64,000 nt of DNA from an uncultured Paracoccaceae bacterium (GTDB lineage Bacteria; Pseudomonadota; Alphaproteobacteria; Rhodobacterales; Rhodobacteraceae): NCBI GenBank assembly GCA_947497065.1, contig CANMEQ010000005.1, forward strand, positions 62,001 to 126,000, read 5' to 3'. Both the position numbers and the translations under genes were made by a program. Positions 17,312 to 25,301 of this stretch are shown here, in pieces (within the stretch, counting starts at the first letter, position 1; every line of letters begins with the position of its first letter). The notes beneath the pieces are model-generated. The model was not told where the DNA came from. It searched no databases and saw only the letters and a program-made list of their open reading frames with translations.

Positions 17312-18529
17312 ATGACGCCGACCCCTGCATCGTCGCCAGCCCCACGTGTGCGAGATATCCGTTTGGATTTCTTCCGTGGTATGGCGATGTTCATCATCCT
17401 GTTTGCCCATACGCCGGGCAATTATTTCACCAACTGGATTCCCGCGCGCTGGGGCTTTTCGGACGCGACTGAAATGTTTGTGTTTTGCTCTGGCATGGCC
17501 AGCGCGATTGCCTTTGGTGCGACCTTTGACCGGGCGGGGATTTTGCTGGGGTCTGCACGGGTGCTGTTTCGGATTTGGCAAATCTATTGGGCACATGTCG
17601 GCCTGTTTTTCGCCACCACCGCCCTAATGGTGTTTTACACCGATCTTGGGATCACGGGCCGCAATTATTGGGGCAATTTGAACCTTTGGATGCTGTTCGT
17701 TGAAAGTGACAATTGGGAAAATCCCAACATTCTGTTCAGTTTCATGACCCTGCAATGGGTGCCAAACCTGTTCGACATTTTGCCCATGTATATGGTCGTT
17801 CTGGCGATGATGCCTGTCTATTATGCGCTGTCGAAGGTGCATTTTGGTTTGGTTGCGGCGCTGTCGGTCACGCTGTGGTTTTTTGCGCAGCGGGATTTTG
17901 TCGAATTTTTCGATCTGCCCTATTTCAACTTCACCGCCGAGCCGTGGCTGGGCGATGACAATTGGCAGCGCCGTTGGTTCCTGAACCCGTTCGGCTGGCA
18001 GTTGGCGTTTTTCACGGGTTTTGCATTTATGCGGGGCTGGTTGCCGAAACCGCCTGTCGCCCTGTGGCTGATTGCCCTGACGACGCTGATCGTTTTGGGC
18101 AATATCCCTCTGTCCAACATCGGGGTGCGCGAGTTTGAATTCGCTTGGGCGCGAGACTGGCGTTCGGAGTATGCGCAGCTGATTTCCAAATCTGATTTCG
18201 GCCTGTTGCGGTATGTTCAATTCTTGTCGCTGGCCTATTTGGCGTGGGTGATTGCAGGCGACAAAGGCAACCGGTTGCGGGCTGGTGCGGGCTGGCTCGG
18301 GCGCATTTGGGCGCCGTTTCTGGCGATCTTTTTGAAGGTCGGTCAGCAATCGCTTGCGGTGTTTGTGGTGTCCATCGTGGTGGGCCGCAGCAACGCATTT
18401 TTGATGGATATTATCGGCCGCGACACGTGGACAGTCGTCGGCGTGAACCTATTTGGCATGATGCTGCTGGTGCTGACCGCCTACGGCGCTGGCTGGTTCA
18501 AACAAACCCCTTGGAAAGTGAAAGCATAA
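17312..18529 (+). CDS. opgC: OpgC-family membrane protein (periplasmic glucan modification)
   Basis: A 405-residue membrane protein with about ten hydrophobic segments. The N-terminus RDIRLDFFRGMAMFIILFAH matches the OpgC/acyltransferase-3-like start (R-D-x-R-x-DFFRG), which in relatives adds succinyl groups to osmoregulated periplasmic glucans. It precedes opgG by 4 bp, so the genes form one transcript. In Rhodobacter sphaeroides opgC is the distal gene of the glucan operon; here it is proximal. The family assignment is good; the exact substituent is not shown by the sequence. Confidence 0.9.
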   Translation: MTPTPASSPAPRVRDIRLDFFRGMAMFIILFAHTPGNYFTNWIPARWGFSDATEMFVFCSGMASAIAFGATFDRAGILLGSARVLFRIWQIYWAHVGLFFATTALMVFYTDLGITGRNYWGNLNLWMLFVESDNWENPNILFSFMTLQWVPNLFDILPMYMVVLAMMPVYYALSKVHFGLVAALSVTLWFFAQRDFVEFFDLPYFNFTAEPWLGDDNWQRRWFLNPFGWQLAFFTGFAFMRGWLPKPPVALWLIALTTLIVLGNIPLSNIGVREFEFAWARDWRSEYAQLISKSDFGLLRYVQFLSLAYLAWVIAGDKGNRLRAGAGWLGRIWAPFLAIFLKVGQQSLAVFVVSIVVGRSNAFLMDIIGRDTWTVVGVNLFGMMLLVLTAYGAGWFKQTPWKVKA

Positions 18530-18533
18530 CACC

Positions 18534-20057
18534 ATGCTAAGACGTGAATTCCTTGCCTCTCTCGCGGCGTTTGCCGCTGCATCACCGGCCCTGGCGCAAG
18601 CGCAGGAACCGGGTCTTCAAGTGGGTCAAGACACGCCTTTCAACCCCGCGGATGTGATCGCGCTCGCGCGCCGTCTCAGCGCGGCGGACTACCAAGAACC
18701 GCGCCGCGTGCCGCAAGATTGGACCGAGATTTCATACGAGGATTACGTGTCCATCTGGTTTGATGGTCGTAACGCCCTGTGGGAGGGCGAGGCGGAGACG
18801 CCTTTGCGCATGGATGTCTTTGCACCGGGTCTGTATTTCCCGAACCCGATTGATGTTTCGATCGTTGAAAATGGCACGGCGCGTCCGCTGTTGTTCGATC
18901 TGGATGTGTTCGACCGGACAGATAAATTCCCCGATCTTACGATCGATGAAAGCCTAGGGTATTCCGGTCTGCGGTTGCGGGCCGAGCTTGAAAAGGCGGG
19001 TATTTTCCAAGAGTTTGCGGTGTTCCAAGGGGCGAGTTATTTCCGCGCCATCGGGACCGGTGATATTTACGGGCTGTCGGCCCGTGGCTTGGCGATTGAT
19101 ACCGCCGGGCCTGATGGGGAAGAATTTCCTGAATTCCGTGGGTTCTGGTTGGAAAAACCGGCACCGGGGGCCACGCAGGTGGTGTTGCATGCCTTGCTCG
19201 ATAGCCCCAGCTGCACAGGCGCGTACCGGTTCAACATCACCACCGGTCAGCCGCTGGTGATGGACATCGAGGCACATATTTTCCCGCGTCGCGATTTGGA
19301 AACTGTTGGCATTGCGCCGCTGACGTCGATGTTTCAATACGACCAAACCAATCGCACCCGTTTCACGGATTTCCGCCCTGCGGTGCATGACACCGACGGA
19401 TTGCAAATCGTCAATGGCGCGGGCGAGACGATTTGGCGGCCTTTGGCCAACCCCAAAACCCTGCAGCTGAGCAGCTTTGTGGATGAAGACCCAGCTGGTT
19501 TCGGCCTGATGCAACGGGCGCGCAGCTATGGTGATTTTGCGGATCTCGAAGCGCTCTATCACCGGCGTCCTGGCGCATGGGTGGAACCGCAGGGCGACTG
19601 GGGCAAGGGGTTTGTCCGTCTGGTTGAAATTCCGACCGAGTCTGAGATTTTCGATAATATCGTCTGCTACTGGCAGCCCGAAGGCGGGCTTCGTGCGGGG
19701 CAAGACGCGGCCTTTTCCTATCGTCTGACATGGGGCGATGCGCTGGGCTACGGCGCTGGCCTGAAGGCGATGAACACGATCATGGGCACGGGGTTCGACA
19801 ACGACGGGATCGTCGTGCTGATCGATTTTGAGGACGGCGCAGATGTGCCCGAAAACCTCGATGAGATCGAAAAACTGATCCGCAGCAATGCGGGCGAGGT
19901 GTCGGGCGGTGTTTTGCAACGAAACCCTGAAACCAATGGGCCGCGTTTGGCGTTCAAGTTTCATCCCGGCGATGCCGAGACAATTGAATTTCGCGCCCAG
20001 CTTCGTTTGAACGGGCAGGCGCTGAGCGAAGTGTGGCTTTATCGGTGGACCGTATGA
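18534..20057 (+). CDS. opgG: Periplasmic glucan biosynthesis protein OpgG
   Basis: A 507-residue periplasmic protein needed for the backbone synthesis of osmoregulated periplasmic glucans. The N-terminus MLRREFLASLAAFAAASPALAQ has a twin-arginine-like RREFLAS motif followed by a hydrophobic stretch and an AxA cleavage site, so Tat export is likely. The MdoG/OpgG fold is seen in YEDYVSIWFDGRNALW, GYSGLRLRAELEK, FAVFQGASYFRAIG and YGLSARGLAIDTA. It is coupled to opgH by an ATGA overlap. No opgI or opgD is present next to it. Confidence 0.95.
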   Translation: MLRREFLASLAAFAAASPALAQAQEPGLQVGQDTPFNPADVIALARRLSAADYQEPRRVPQDWTEISYEDYVSIWFDGRNALWEGEAETPLRMDVFAPGLYFPNPIDVSIVENGTARPLLFDLDVFDRTDKFPDLTIDESLGYSGLRLRAELEKAGIFQEFAVFQGASYFRAIGTGDIYGLSARGLAIDTAGPDGEEFPEFRGFWLEKPAPGATQVVLHALLDSPSCTGAYRFNITTGQPLVMDIEAHIFPRRDLETVGIAPLTSMFQYDQTNRTRFTDFRPAVHDTDGLQIVNGAGETIWRPLANPKTLQLSSFVDEDPAGFGLMQRARSYGDFADLEALYHRRPGAWVEPQGDWGKGFVRLVEIPTESEIFDNIVCYWQPEGGLRAGQDAAFSYRLTWGDALGYGAGLKAMNTIMGTGFDNDGIVVLIDFEDGADVPENLDEIEKLIRSNAGEVSGGVLQRNPETNGPRLAFKFHPGDAETIEFRAQLRLNGQALSEVWLYRWTV

Positions 20058-21940
20058 CGACCTACGCCTTTAACCATATGCCCCCCAAAGCGCCGCTGGA
20101 AATGGCGCCGCAAACGTTTGACCGTGTGACCGGCAAACATGAGGGGCCGCAACACAGCAAACGGACCGACCGTTTGTGGCGCCTCTGCGCGTTCGTGCCG
20201 ACCATTCTGATCTCGGCGCTGTTGTGTTTTGCGATGGCGCAATATTTTTTGATGAACGGCGTGATGCTGCATGAAACGGCTGTCTTGGCCTTGGTGACGC
20301 TGTCGTTCGTTTGGCTGACGTTTTCGGTGAATACGGCGGTGTTGGGCGCCCTGCGCGCGACGTATTTCAGGCCCAAACCAAACGCAGGCGTCAACGCGCA
20401 GGCCACAGCGGACATCGCCCTGTTGGTGCCCATGTATAACGAGGCCGCGTGGGACGTGTTCGGCAATGCCTCTGCGATGCTGCGCGAATTGATCCGCGCG
20501 GATGGGGGCAACCGCTATGCGCTGTTTGTCCTCAGCGATACGCGCGACCCTGAAAGTGCAGCGCAAGAGGAACGGGCCTTTGCCGCGTTGCGCGCCGAGC
20601 TGGGCCATGATTTGCCTGTGTACTATCGCCGCCGTGCGGAGAACACCGATAAGAAAGTCGGCAATATTGGGGATTGGGTTGAAAACTGGGGTGCCGCTTA
20701 CGAAGGCATGGTCGTGCTGGATGCCGACAGCCTGATGAGCGGCGCGGCCATTCGCCAGCTGTCCAACGCCCTGATCGCCGACCCTGACGCTGGGCTGATC
20801 CAAAGCCAGCCGATGCTGATTGGCGCGCGCACCTTGTTTGGGCGCGTGCAGCAATTCTCCAACGCGGTCTATGGCTGGCTGTCTGCTGAAGGGCTGGCCA
20901 CATGGTCGCAAAAAGAGGGGAACTATTGGGGCCACAACGCCATTATTCGCACCCGTGCCTTCGCCCAAAGCGCGCGTCTGCCCTATTTGCGTGGCTGGCG
21001 TGGCCGCAAAAGCCTGATCCTCAGCCATGATTTTGTCGAGGCGGGCATGCTGCGCCGCGCGGGCTGGTCCGTGCAATTGCTGCCCCATGTTGGCGGGTCG
21101 TTCGAAGAAACGCCGCAAACCATGATCGATTACATCCTGCGCGACCGTCGGTGGTGCCACGGGAACATGCAGCACCTGCGTCTGCTACGTGTGCGCGGCT
21201 TCCACATGATTTCGCGGGTTCACATGCTGCAAGGCGCGATGGCGTTTTTGATGTCACCGGTTTGGCTGACGCTAGTTGTTTTGTGGTCGTTCCTTGGGCT
21301 TGGGATGGACGTGCCGACGACCTATTTCTCGGCCGCCAATCCGCTGATGCCGATCTGGCCCGATCAGCCCGAAAGCGCGGGCTGGGTTTATCTGTTTCTT
21401 GTGTACGGGATGCTGCTGTTTCCCAAAGTGGTCGGGTCCATTTTGTTCGGTTTGCGCCGCCAGACACGTGCCGCCTATGGATATAGCACGCAATACGTAG
21501 GCTCTATCCTGTTCGAATTGGTGATGTCTGTGCTTTATGCGCCGATCATGATGGTGCAGCACACCATTGCCACGACCAACGCGATTTTGGGCAAGACCCC
21601 CTCGTGGTCGCCGCAAAACCGGGGCGCGCAGGGGCACAGCTGGGGGCAAACCCTGCGGTTCCACTGGGTTGAAACTCTGTTTGGTTTATTGCTGCTGGCC
21701 GGTATCGTCTTCGCGGGCGTGTCATTGCTGATCTTGCCGATCGCGATCTCGCTGGCGGCGGCTGTGCCTTTGTCAAAGCTCAGCTCTTTGCCGGTGATCG
21801 ATGCAGGCTCGCGTATTTTGCGGCTGGATACGCCCCATACGTTGATCGAGCCGAAGATCATCAGCAATGCCCGTGCCGAGCGTGCATGGATGAAACATCA
21901 GGTGACAAACACCCCTGCCTCTGGGATCGCGGCGGAATAG
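20054..21940 (+). CDS. opgH: Glucans biosynthesis glucosyltransferase OpgH
   Basis: A 628-residue inner-membrane family-2 glycosyltransferase that polymerises glucose from UDP-glucose into the linear backbone of periplasmic glucans. Motifs are the DAD of VVLDADSLMSG, HDFVEAGMLRRAGW, and the acceptor-site RDRRWCHGNMQH. Hydrophobic pairs flank the catalytic domain on both sides. I place the start at the ATG at 20054 overlapping the opgG stop; an in-frame GTG lies 21 bp upstream within opgG. It ends 7 bp from the convergent DoxX-like gene. Confidence 0.95.
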   Translation: MTTYAFNHMPPKAPLEMAPQTFDRVTGKHEGPQHSKRTDRLWRLCAFVPTILISALLCFAMAQYFLMNGVMLHETAVLALVTLSFVWLTFSVNTAVLGALRATYFRPKPNAGVNAQATADIALLVPMYNEAAWDVFGNASAMLRELIRADGGNRYALFVLSDTRDPESAAQEERAFAALRAELGHDLPVYYRRRAENTDKKVGNIGDWVENWGAAYEGMVVLDADSLMSGAAIRQLSNALIADPDAGLIQSQPMLIGARTLFGRVQQFSNAVYGWLSAEGLATWSQKEGNYWGHNAIIRTRAFAQSARLPYLRGWRGRKSLILSHDFVEAGMLRRAGWSVQLLPHVGGSFEETPQTMIDYILRDRRWCHGNMQHLRLLRVRGFHMISRVHMLQGAMAFLMSPVWLTLVVLWSFLGLGMDVPTTYFSAANPLMPIWPDQPESAGWVYLFLVYGMLLFPKVVGSILFGLRRQTRAAYGYSTQYVGSILFELVMSVLYAPIMMVQHTIATTNAILGKTPSWSPQNRGAQGHSWGQTLRFHWVETLFGLLLLAGIVFAGVSLLILPIAISLAAAVPLSKLSSLPVIDAGSRILRLDTPHTLIEPKIISNARAERAWMKHQVTNTPASGIAAE

Positions 21941-21946
21941 GCTGGG

Positions 21947-22363
21947 CTAGGCGCGTCGCGCGCGCCACCCATCGACCGTGAACGCATCATCGTGACGCAT
22001 AATAAACAAGGCGACCGCTGCGCCCAACGCAGGCACGGCGGCCCACATCAAATTGTTGGGGTAGTTCGTGTAATTCATCAGGTTAGGGAGGGACCCCAAA
22101 ACGCCCGCGCCCTGCATCAACACCAAGGCGCCGTAGCTGAACGTGCGCCATAGCCCTACAGCAAAGACCAGCACCAAAATAACTTGCGCAGTCCCCACAT
22201 AGGCCGACAAATCGCGGGTCACAAAGTCGAGCCCGTACATGTTGGTGAACACGTTTTCGAACCATTCGGGCCGGTAGAATTTCAGGCTGGCCCATGCGCC
22301 AAAGAACGCGGCAATCGTCAGTCGAAGAATGGTGAGAGATGCAGCAAGCTTAAGGTTGGTCAT
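21947..22363 (-). CDS. DoxX-like small membrane protein
   Basis: A 138-residue protein with four hydrophobic segments and the sequence LRLTIAAFFGAWASLKFYRPEWFENVF near the N-terminus, a layout shared with DoxX/DUF-type quinol-associated membrane proteins. The ATG at 22363 (MTNLKLAAS) gives a clean start; the frame extends 13 codons further without a better signal. It lies 63 bp downstream of the second XdhC-family gene, on the same strand, and could be the last gene of the cox transcript. Its role is unknown. Confidence 0.65.
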   Translation of the reverse strand: MTNLKLAASLTILRLTIAAFFGAWASLKFYRPEWFENVFTNMYGLDFVTRDLSAYVGTAQVILVLVFAVGLWRTFSYGALVLMQGAGVLGSLPNLMNYTNYPNNLMWAAVPALGAAVALFIMRHDDAFTVDGWRARRA

Positions 22364-22426
22364 GACGGCCTCATCGGTATGAAAGGTGATACAGCCGTTC
22401 AATCAGATTTCACGGGCCGCAACACA

Positions 22427-23383
22427 TCACATGTCCGTCAGGCGCACGATCTGAGGTTGGGTTTCAACAATTTCCGCCATCGCCGAGACCGCTATAAACG
22501 AGGCATTGCGCAAGGAAGGCACGAGGCCGATTGGCCCCCGCAAGCGCAGCAGCGGGGCGTCGTCTACGCCAAGTGCGCGCAGGGTTTCGAGACGCATGGC
22601 ATGGGTGCGGCGGCTGCCCAGGCTGCCGATGAAATGGGCCGGGGTCTCAAGCGCTGATTTGAGCAAGTAGGGCTCCCAGTCGTGATCGTGAAACAGGGTT
22701 AAAAACGCGGAGTGCGCATCCAGCGTGCTGAGGGACACGGGCGTATCTGGTGTGGTGAGATGCTGGGCGGGCAGGGTCGTGACCTCTGCGAGTGCGTCTA
22801 AATCATCAACGTCGGGGGAGAGGGCCGCGACCTCAAATCCGGTCGAGCGCCCGACCTGCGCCATGGCGCGAAAAATCGCGCCGCGTCCGGCCAAAACCAA
22901 CCGGAACGGGGGCGCGTAGACAAAGGTGTAGTTGGCCCTGTCCAAGGTGTTGCCATCTTGCGGGGGCGTGAAGGTGAGCGTGGCAGGGATGCGCGCCTGA
23001 AACGCAGTATGCGCCGCGATCAGCGCTTCTGTATCCGGTGCGGGATCGATCAAGATCGTCAGCGCCCCGCCGCAGGGCAATTTCAGATCAACGAACCGCG
23101 ACCCGTCCCCGTAGCGAATGACCTTCTTTTCGCCGCAGGCCAGCGCATCCAACGCTTGATGCTGGATGTCTTTGTCGATGCAGCCGTTCGACAGATAGCC
23201 GGTCATCACGCCGCGATCATCCACAAGGGCAAGCGACCCGGTTTCCCGCGCCGCCCCCCCTTCGATGGCCAAGGACGTGATCAGCGCAAACCGCCGCGAC
23301 CCGCGGATCAGCTCCGCTGCGGTCGCGACAATGTCTGACGCGTGTTCGGCATAGACAATCTGATCAGGCAACGGTGTCTTCAT
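22427..23383 (-). CDS. coxI: XdhC/CoxI family molybdoenzyme maturation protein
   Basis: A 318-residue protein of the XdhC/CoxI family. The N-terminal domain has the ARETGSLALVDDRG and GYLSNGCIDKDIQ segments, and the C-terminal Rossmann part has LVLAGRGAIFRAMAQVGRSTGFEV and the HDHDWEPYLLKSALE stretch. Family members protect and sulfurate the molybdenum cofactor before insertion into xanthine-dehydrogenase-type enzymes. It starts 20 bp inside coxG. It is the distal Mo-maturation gene of the cluster; a separate XdhC-family protein lies at 24528-25301. Confidence 0.88.
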   Translation of the reverse strand: MKTPLPDQIVYAEHASDIVATAAELIRGSRRFALITSLAIEGGAARETGSLALVDDRGVMTGYLSNGCIDKDIQHQALDALACGEKKVIRYGDGSRFVDLKLPCGGALTILIDPAPDTEALIAAHTAFQARIPATLTFTPPQDGNTLDRANYTFVYAPPFRLVLAGRGAIFRAMAQVGRSTGFEVAALSPDVDDLDALAEVTTLPAQHLTTPDTPVSLSTLDAHSAFLTLFHDHDWEPYLLKSALETPAHFIGSLGSRRTHAMRLETLRALGVDDAPLLRLRGPIGLVPSLRNASFIAVSAMAEIVETQPQIVRLTDM

Positions 23384-23819
23384 TCACAACATCCGCAAAG
23401 GATTTGAAAAACTTCGCCGCCAGCTTTTTCGATGTGCTCTGGATCAGACGGCTGCCCAATTGTGCCAGCTTGCCGCCAATGTCGGCTTTCGCCTCATAGC
23501 GCAAAATCGTCGTGTCTGGCCCGTCTGCGGTCAGGGTCACATCGGCACCGCCTTTGGCATGGCCCGCGGCCCCGCCGCTGCCCTGACCGGTGAGCGAAAA
23601 CGCATCGGGCGCACCGGCGGTATCGAGCACAACATCGCCGCCAAATTTGGCCTTCACCGGCCCGATTTTCAGCACCACCTTGGCCTCAAGCTCGGTGTCT
23701 GAATGTTTGATCAATTCTTCGCAGCCGGGGATGCATTGTTTCAGCACCTCTGGGTCATTTAGCGCCGCATACACGCGGTCTTTCGGGGCGTTGATGACGA
23801 TTTCGTCTGAGAGTTCCAT
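23364..23819 (-). CDS. coxG: CO dehydrogenase accessory protein CoxG (SRPBCC fold)
   Basis: A 151-residue protein of the CoxG/SRPBCC family beginning MELSDEIVINAPKDRVYAALNDPEVLKQCIPG, the hallmark of CoxG. CoxG has been linked to membrane attachment of CO dehydrogenase, and related proteins to quinone delivery. This version is short and ends soon after the fold (SKKLAAKFFKSFADVV), without a long C-terminal membrane tail. An AAGGA sequence precedes the ATG. The preceding gene is the 33-codon ORF, ending 15 bp upstream. Confidence 0.93.
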   Translation of the reverse strand: MELSDEIVINAPKDRVYAALNDPEVLKQCIPGCEELIKHSDTELEAKVVLKIGPVKAKFGGDVVLDTAGAPDAFSLTGQGSGGAAGHAKGGADVTLTADGPDTTILRYEAKADIGGKLAQLGSRLIQSTSKKLAAKFFKSFADVVNEDTVA

Positions 23820-23834
23820 GTGGTCTTTTCCTTC

Positions 23835-23936
23835 TTAACAACAGGGGAATTTAATCGAGGCAAGCTGCTCTGCTTGTTCGGGTGTGAGCGCGGCCTTGCG
23901 GCGCAATCGGGCGATCCATTTGCGAAGTGTCGTCAT
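23835..23936 (-). CDS. 33-residue ORF with Cys-Cys C-terminus inside the cox maturation operon
   Basis: A previously unlabelled-looking ORF of 34 codons. It begins MTTLRKWIARLRRKAAL, a basic amphipathic stretch, continues TPEQAEQL and ends IKFPCC. A canonical GGAGG sits 7 bases before its ATG, and the ATG overlaps the stop codon of the MobA-like gene (ATGA), so both initiation signals and translational coupling are present. It ends 15 bp before coxG. I know no family for it. The vicinal cysteines at the C-terminus suggest metal or sulfur handling, which would fit the CuSMo site built by neighbouring proteins, but this is inference. It may be too short for routine gene calling. Confidence 0.6.
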   Translation of the reverse strand: MTTLRKWIARLRRKAALTPEQAEQLASIKFPCC

Positions 23937-24535
23937 CTTGCGTCCTCCAGATCGGCGAAATTTTCATAGGCCTCAGGTGTGTCGATATCGGCGTAAAACC
24001 CTCGTGCAGGCAGGGTGTGAAACTGAACATGCTGAGGGTTTTGGCGGGTGAATTTTTTGCACCCCGGTGCGCGCGGGTCGTCCAACAGGCGCGCGCGTAG
24101 GGGGGCCGGAATAGCAATCGGGTTCCCGCGTGCATCACCGTGGACCGGAATGGAAATGCGCGCCGGATCGCCCGCATGATGCGCCGTGATCAGCGTGGAA
24201 ATATCCGCAGGGGTCAGCATCGGTTGATCGCCCAACCCCAGCAACACCACCTCGGCGGCAGGGGCGGTGGCCAGCCCACGTGCGACCGAGGTCATCTGTC
24301 CGTCTGCGTAATTGGGGTTGAAAACGGTCACCGCGCCGGAGTTTTGCAACGCATGCTCGACCTTGCTGCGGTCATGCCCCGTCACCACCCAAACCGGCCC
24401 ATCGGTGGCCCGTTTATACAGATCCACCATGTGCCGGATCATGGGCACGCCCGCCACTGGCAACAGCAGCTTGTTGCGCGCGCCCATGCGCCGCGACAGG
24501 CCTGCCGCCAAGAGGATCGTCACGACCTTATTCAT
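23933..24535 (-). CDS. MobA/MocA-like molybdenum cofactor nucleotidyltransferase
   Basis: A 200-residue nucleotidyltransferase with the N-terminal ILLAAGLSRRMGARNKLLLPVAG loop (consensus LAAGxSxRMGxxK), the LGDQPMLTP motif and the HGDARGNPIAI segment. Such proteins transfer CMP or GMP to molybdopterin; CO dehydrogenases carry the cytosine dinucleotide form, so a MocA-type cytidylyltransferase is the better guess. It starts 8 bp inside the XdhC-family gene before it and its stop overlaps the 33-codon ORF. All are on one transcript with coxDE. Confidence 0.9.
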   Translation of the reverse strand: MNKVVTILLAAGLSRRMGARNKLLLPVAGVPMIRHMVDLYKRATDGPVWVVTGHDRSKVEHALQNSGAVTVFNPNYADGQMTSVARGLATAPAAEVVLLGLGDQPMLTPADISTLITAHHAGDPARISIPVHGDARGNPIAIPAPLRARLLDDPRAPGCKKFTRQNPQHVQFHTLPARGFYADIDTPEAYENFADLEDAR

Positions 24536-25301
24536 CGCGCACCACCGGCGCGCGGCGCACCTTGACCAAATCCGCCAGGATCGACAGCGCGATCTCTTCG
24601 GGGGTGAGCGCCCCGATGTTCAAACCCGCAGGGGCTTTTACCGCTTCGATCTTGGCCCGTTCAAATCCTTCGGCCTCCAGCTTGTCCGCGAGGGTCGCAA
24701 ACTTTCGCGCACTGCCCACAAAAGCCACATGGCCGCAATTGGCCGATAGGGCGGCTTTCAACGCATCCATGTCGCCTTGCCCTTGGGTGGCGATGACGAT
24801 GGCGCGTTTTGGCGTGGCCTCATCTAGCGGTCCGTCCGAAACCGCCCAGTGAAACTGCGGCGCCAATGCGGCCAAGGCTTTTGCGACGGGGGAGGTGCCC
24901 ATCACCGCCAGCTGTGGCACGGGCAAACAGGGTTCGATGAAAATATCGACCGTGCCGCGCGACGGGCATCCGTTGCTGGCGAATTTCGTGCCGTCCACTA
25001 CATCACCTGCGGCGACGCCAATCTCGGCGAGCAAGTCTTCTGGTGCCACGGAGACCAGCTGCGGCGTGCCGTCTTGCAAGGCCTGTAGCGTGGCGCGTTT
25101 CACGGCGCCTCGCGTGCATCCGCCCCCCAACCAGCCGTGCACAATCGCCCCATCTGGGCCCAACACCGCCTTGGCGCCCGGTTTTGCCGCCGTGGACCCG
25201 ACGGTGCGCACGATTGTCGCGAAGGCGAACGGTTCGGATCTGTCGCGCAGGGTTTGGGCCACGTCGGCCAGATCCTCCGATAAAAACTCGGCTGGGGTCA
25301 T
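24528..25301 (-). CDS. coxF: XdhC/CoxF-family maturation factor of CO dehydrogenase
   Basis: A 257-residue protein with the XdhC_CoxI N-terminal domain (FAFATIVRTVGSTAAKPGAKAVLGPDG, HGWLGGGCTRGAVKRA) and a C-terminal nucleotide-binding-like domain ending IGALTPEEIALSILADLVKVRR. CoxF works with CoxD and CoxE in assembling the Cu-S-Mo active site. The ATG at 25301 overlaps the coxE stop (ATGA); upstream in-frame sequence is antisense to coxE and is ignored. The order coxD-coxE-coxF fits known clusters, so I use the coxF name with moderate certainty. Confidence 0.85.
   Translation of the reverse strand: MTPAEFLSEDLADVAQTLRDRSEPFAFATIVRTVGSTAAKPGAKAVLGPDGAIVHGWLGGGCTRGAVKRATLQALQDGTPQLVSVAPEDLLAEIGVAAGDVVDGTKFASNGCPSRGTVDIFIEPCLPVPQLAVMGTSPVAKALAALAPQFHWAVSDGPLDEATPKRAIVIATQGQGDMDALKAALSANCGHVAFVGSARKFATLADKLEAEGFERAKIEAVKAPAGLNIGALTPEEIALSILADLVKVRRAPVVRDE

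Noticed and set aside
23364-23383. Overlap of coxG and the XdhC-family gene considered as a frameshift or gene fusion
   Set aside because: Each protein is complete and of normal family length, and 20-bp overlaps are common in this operon.
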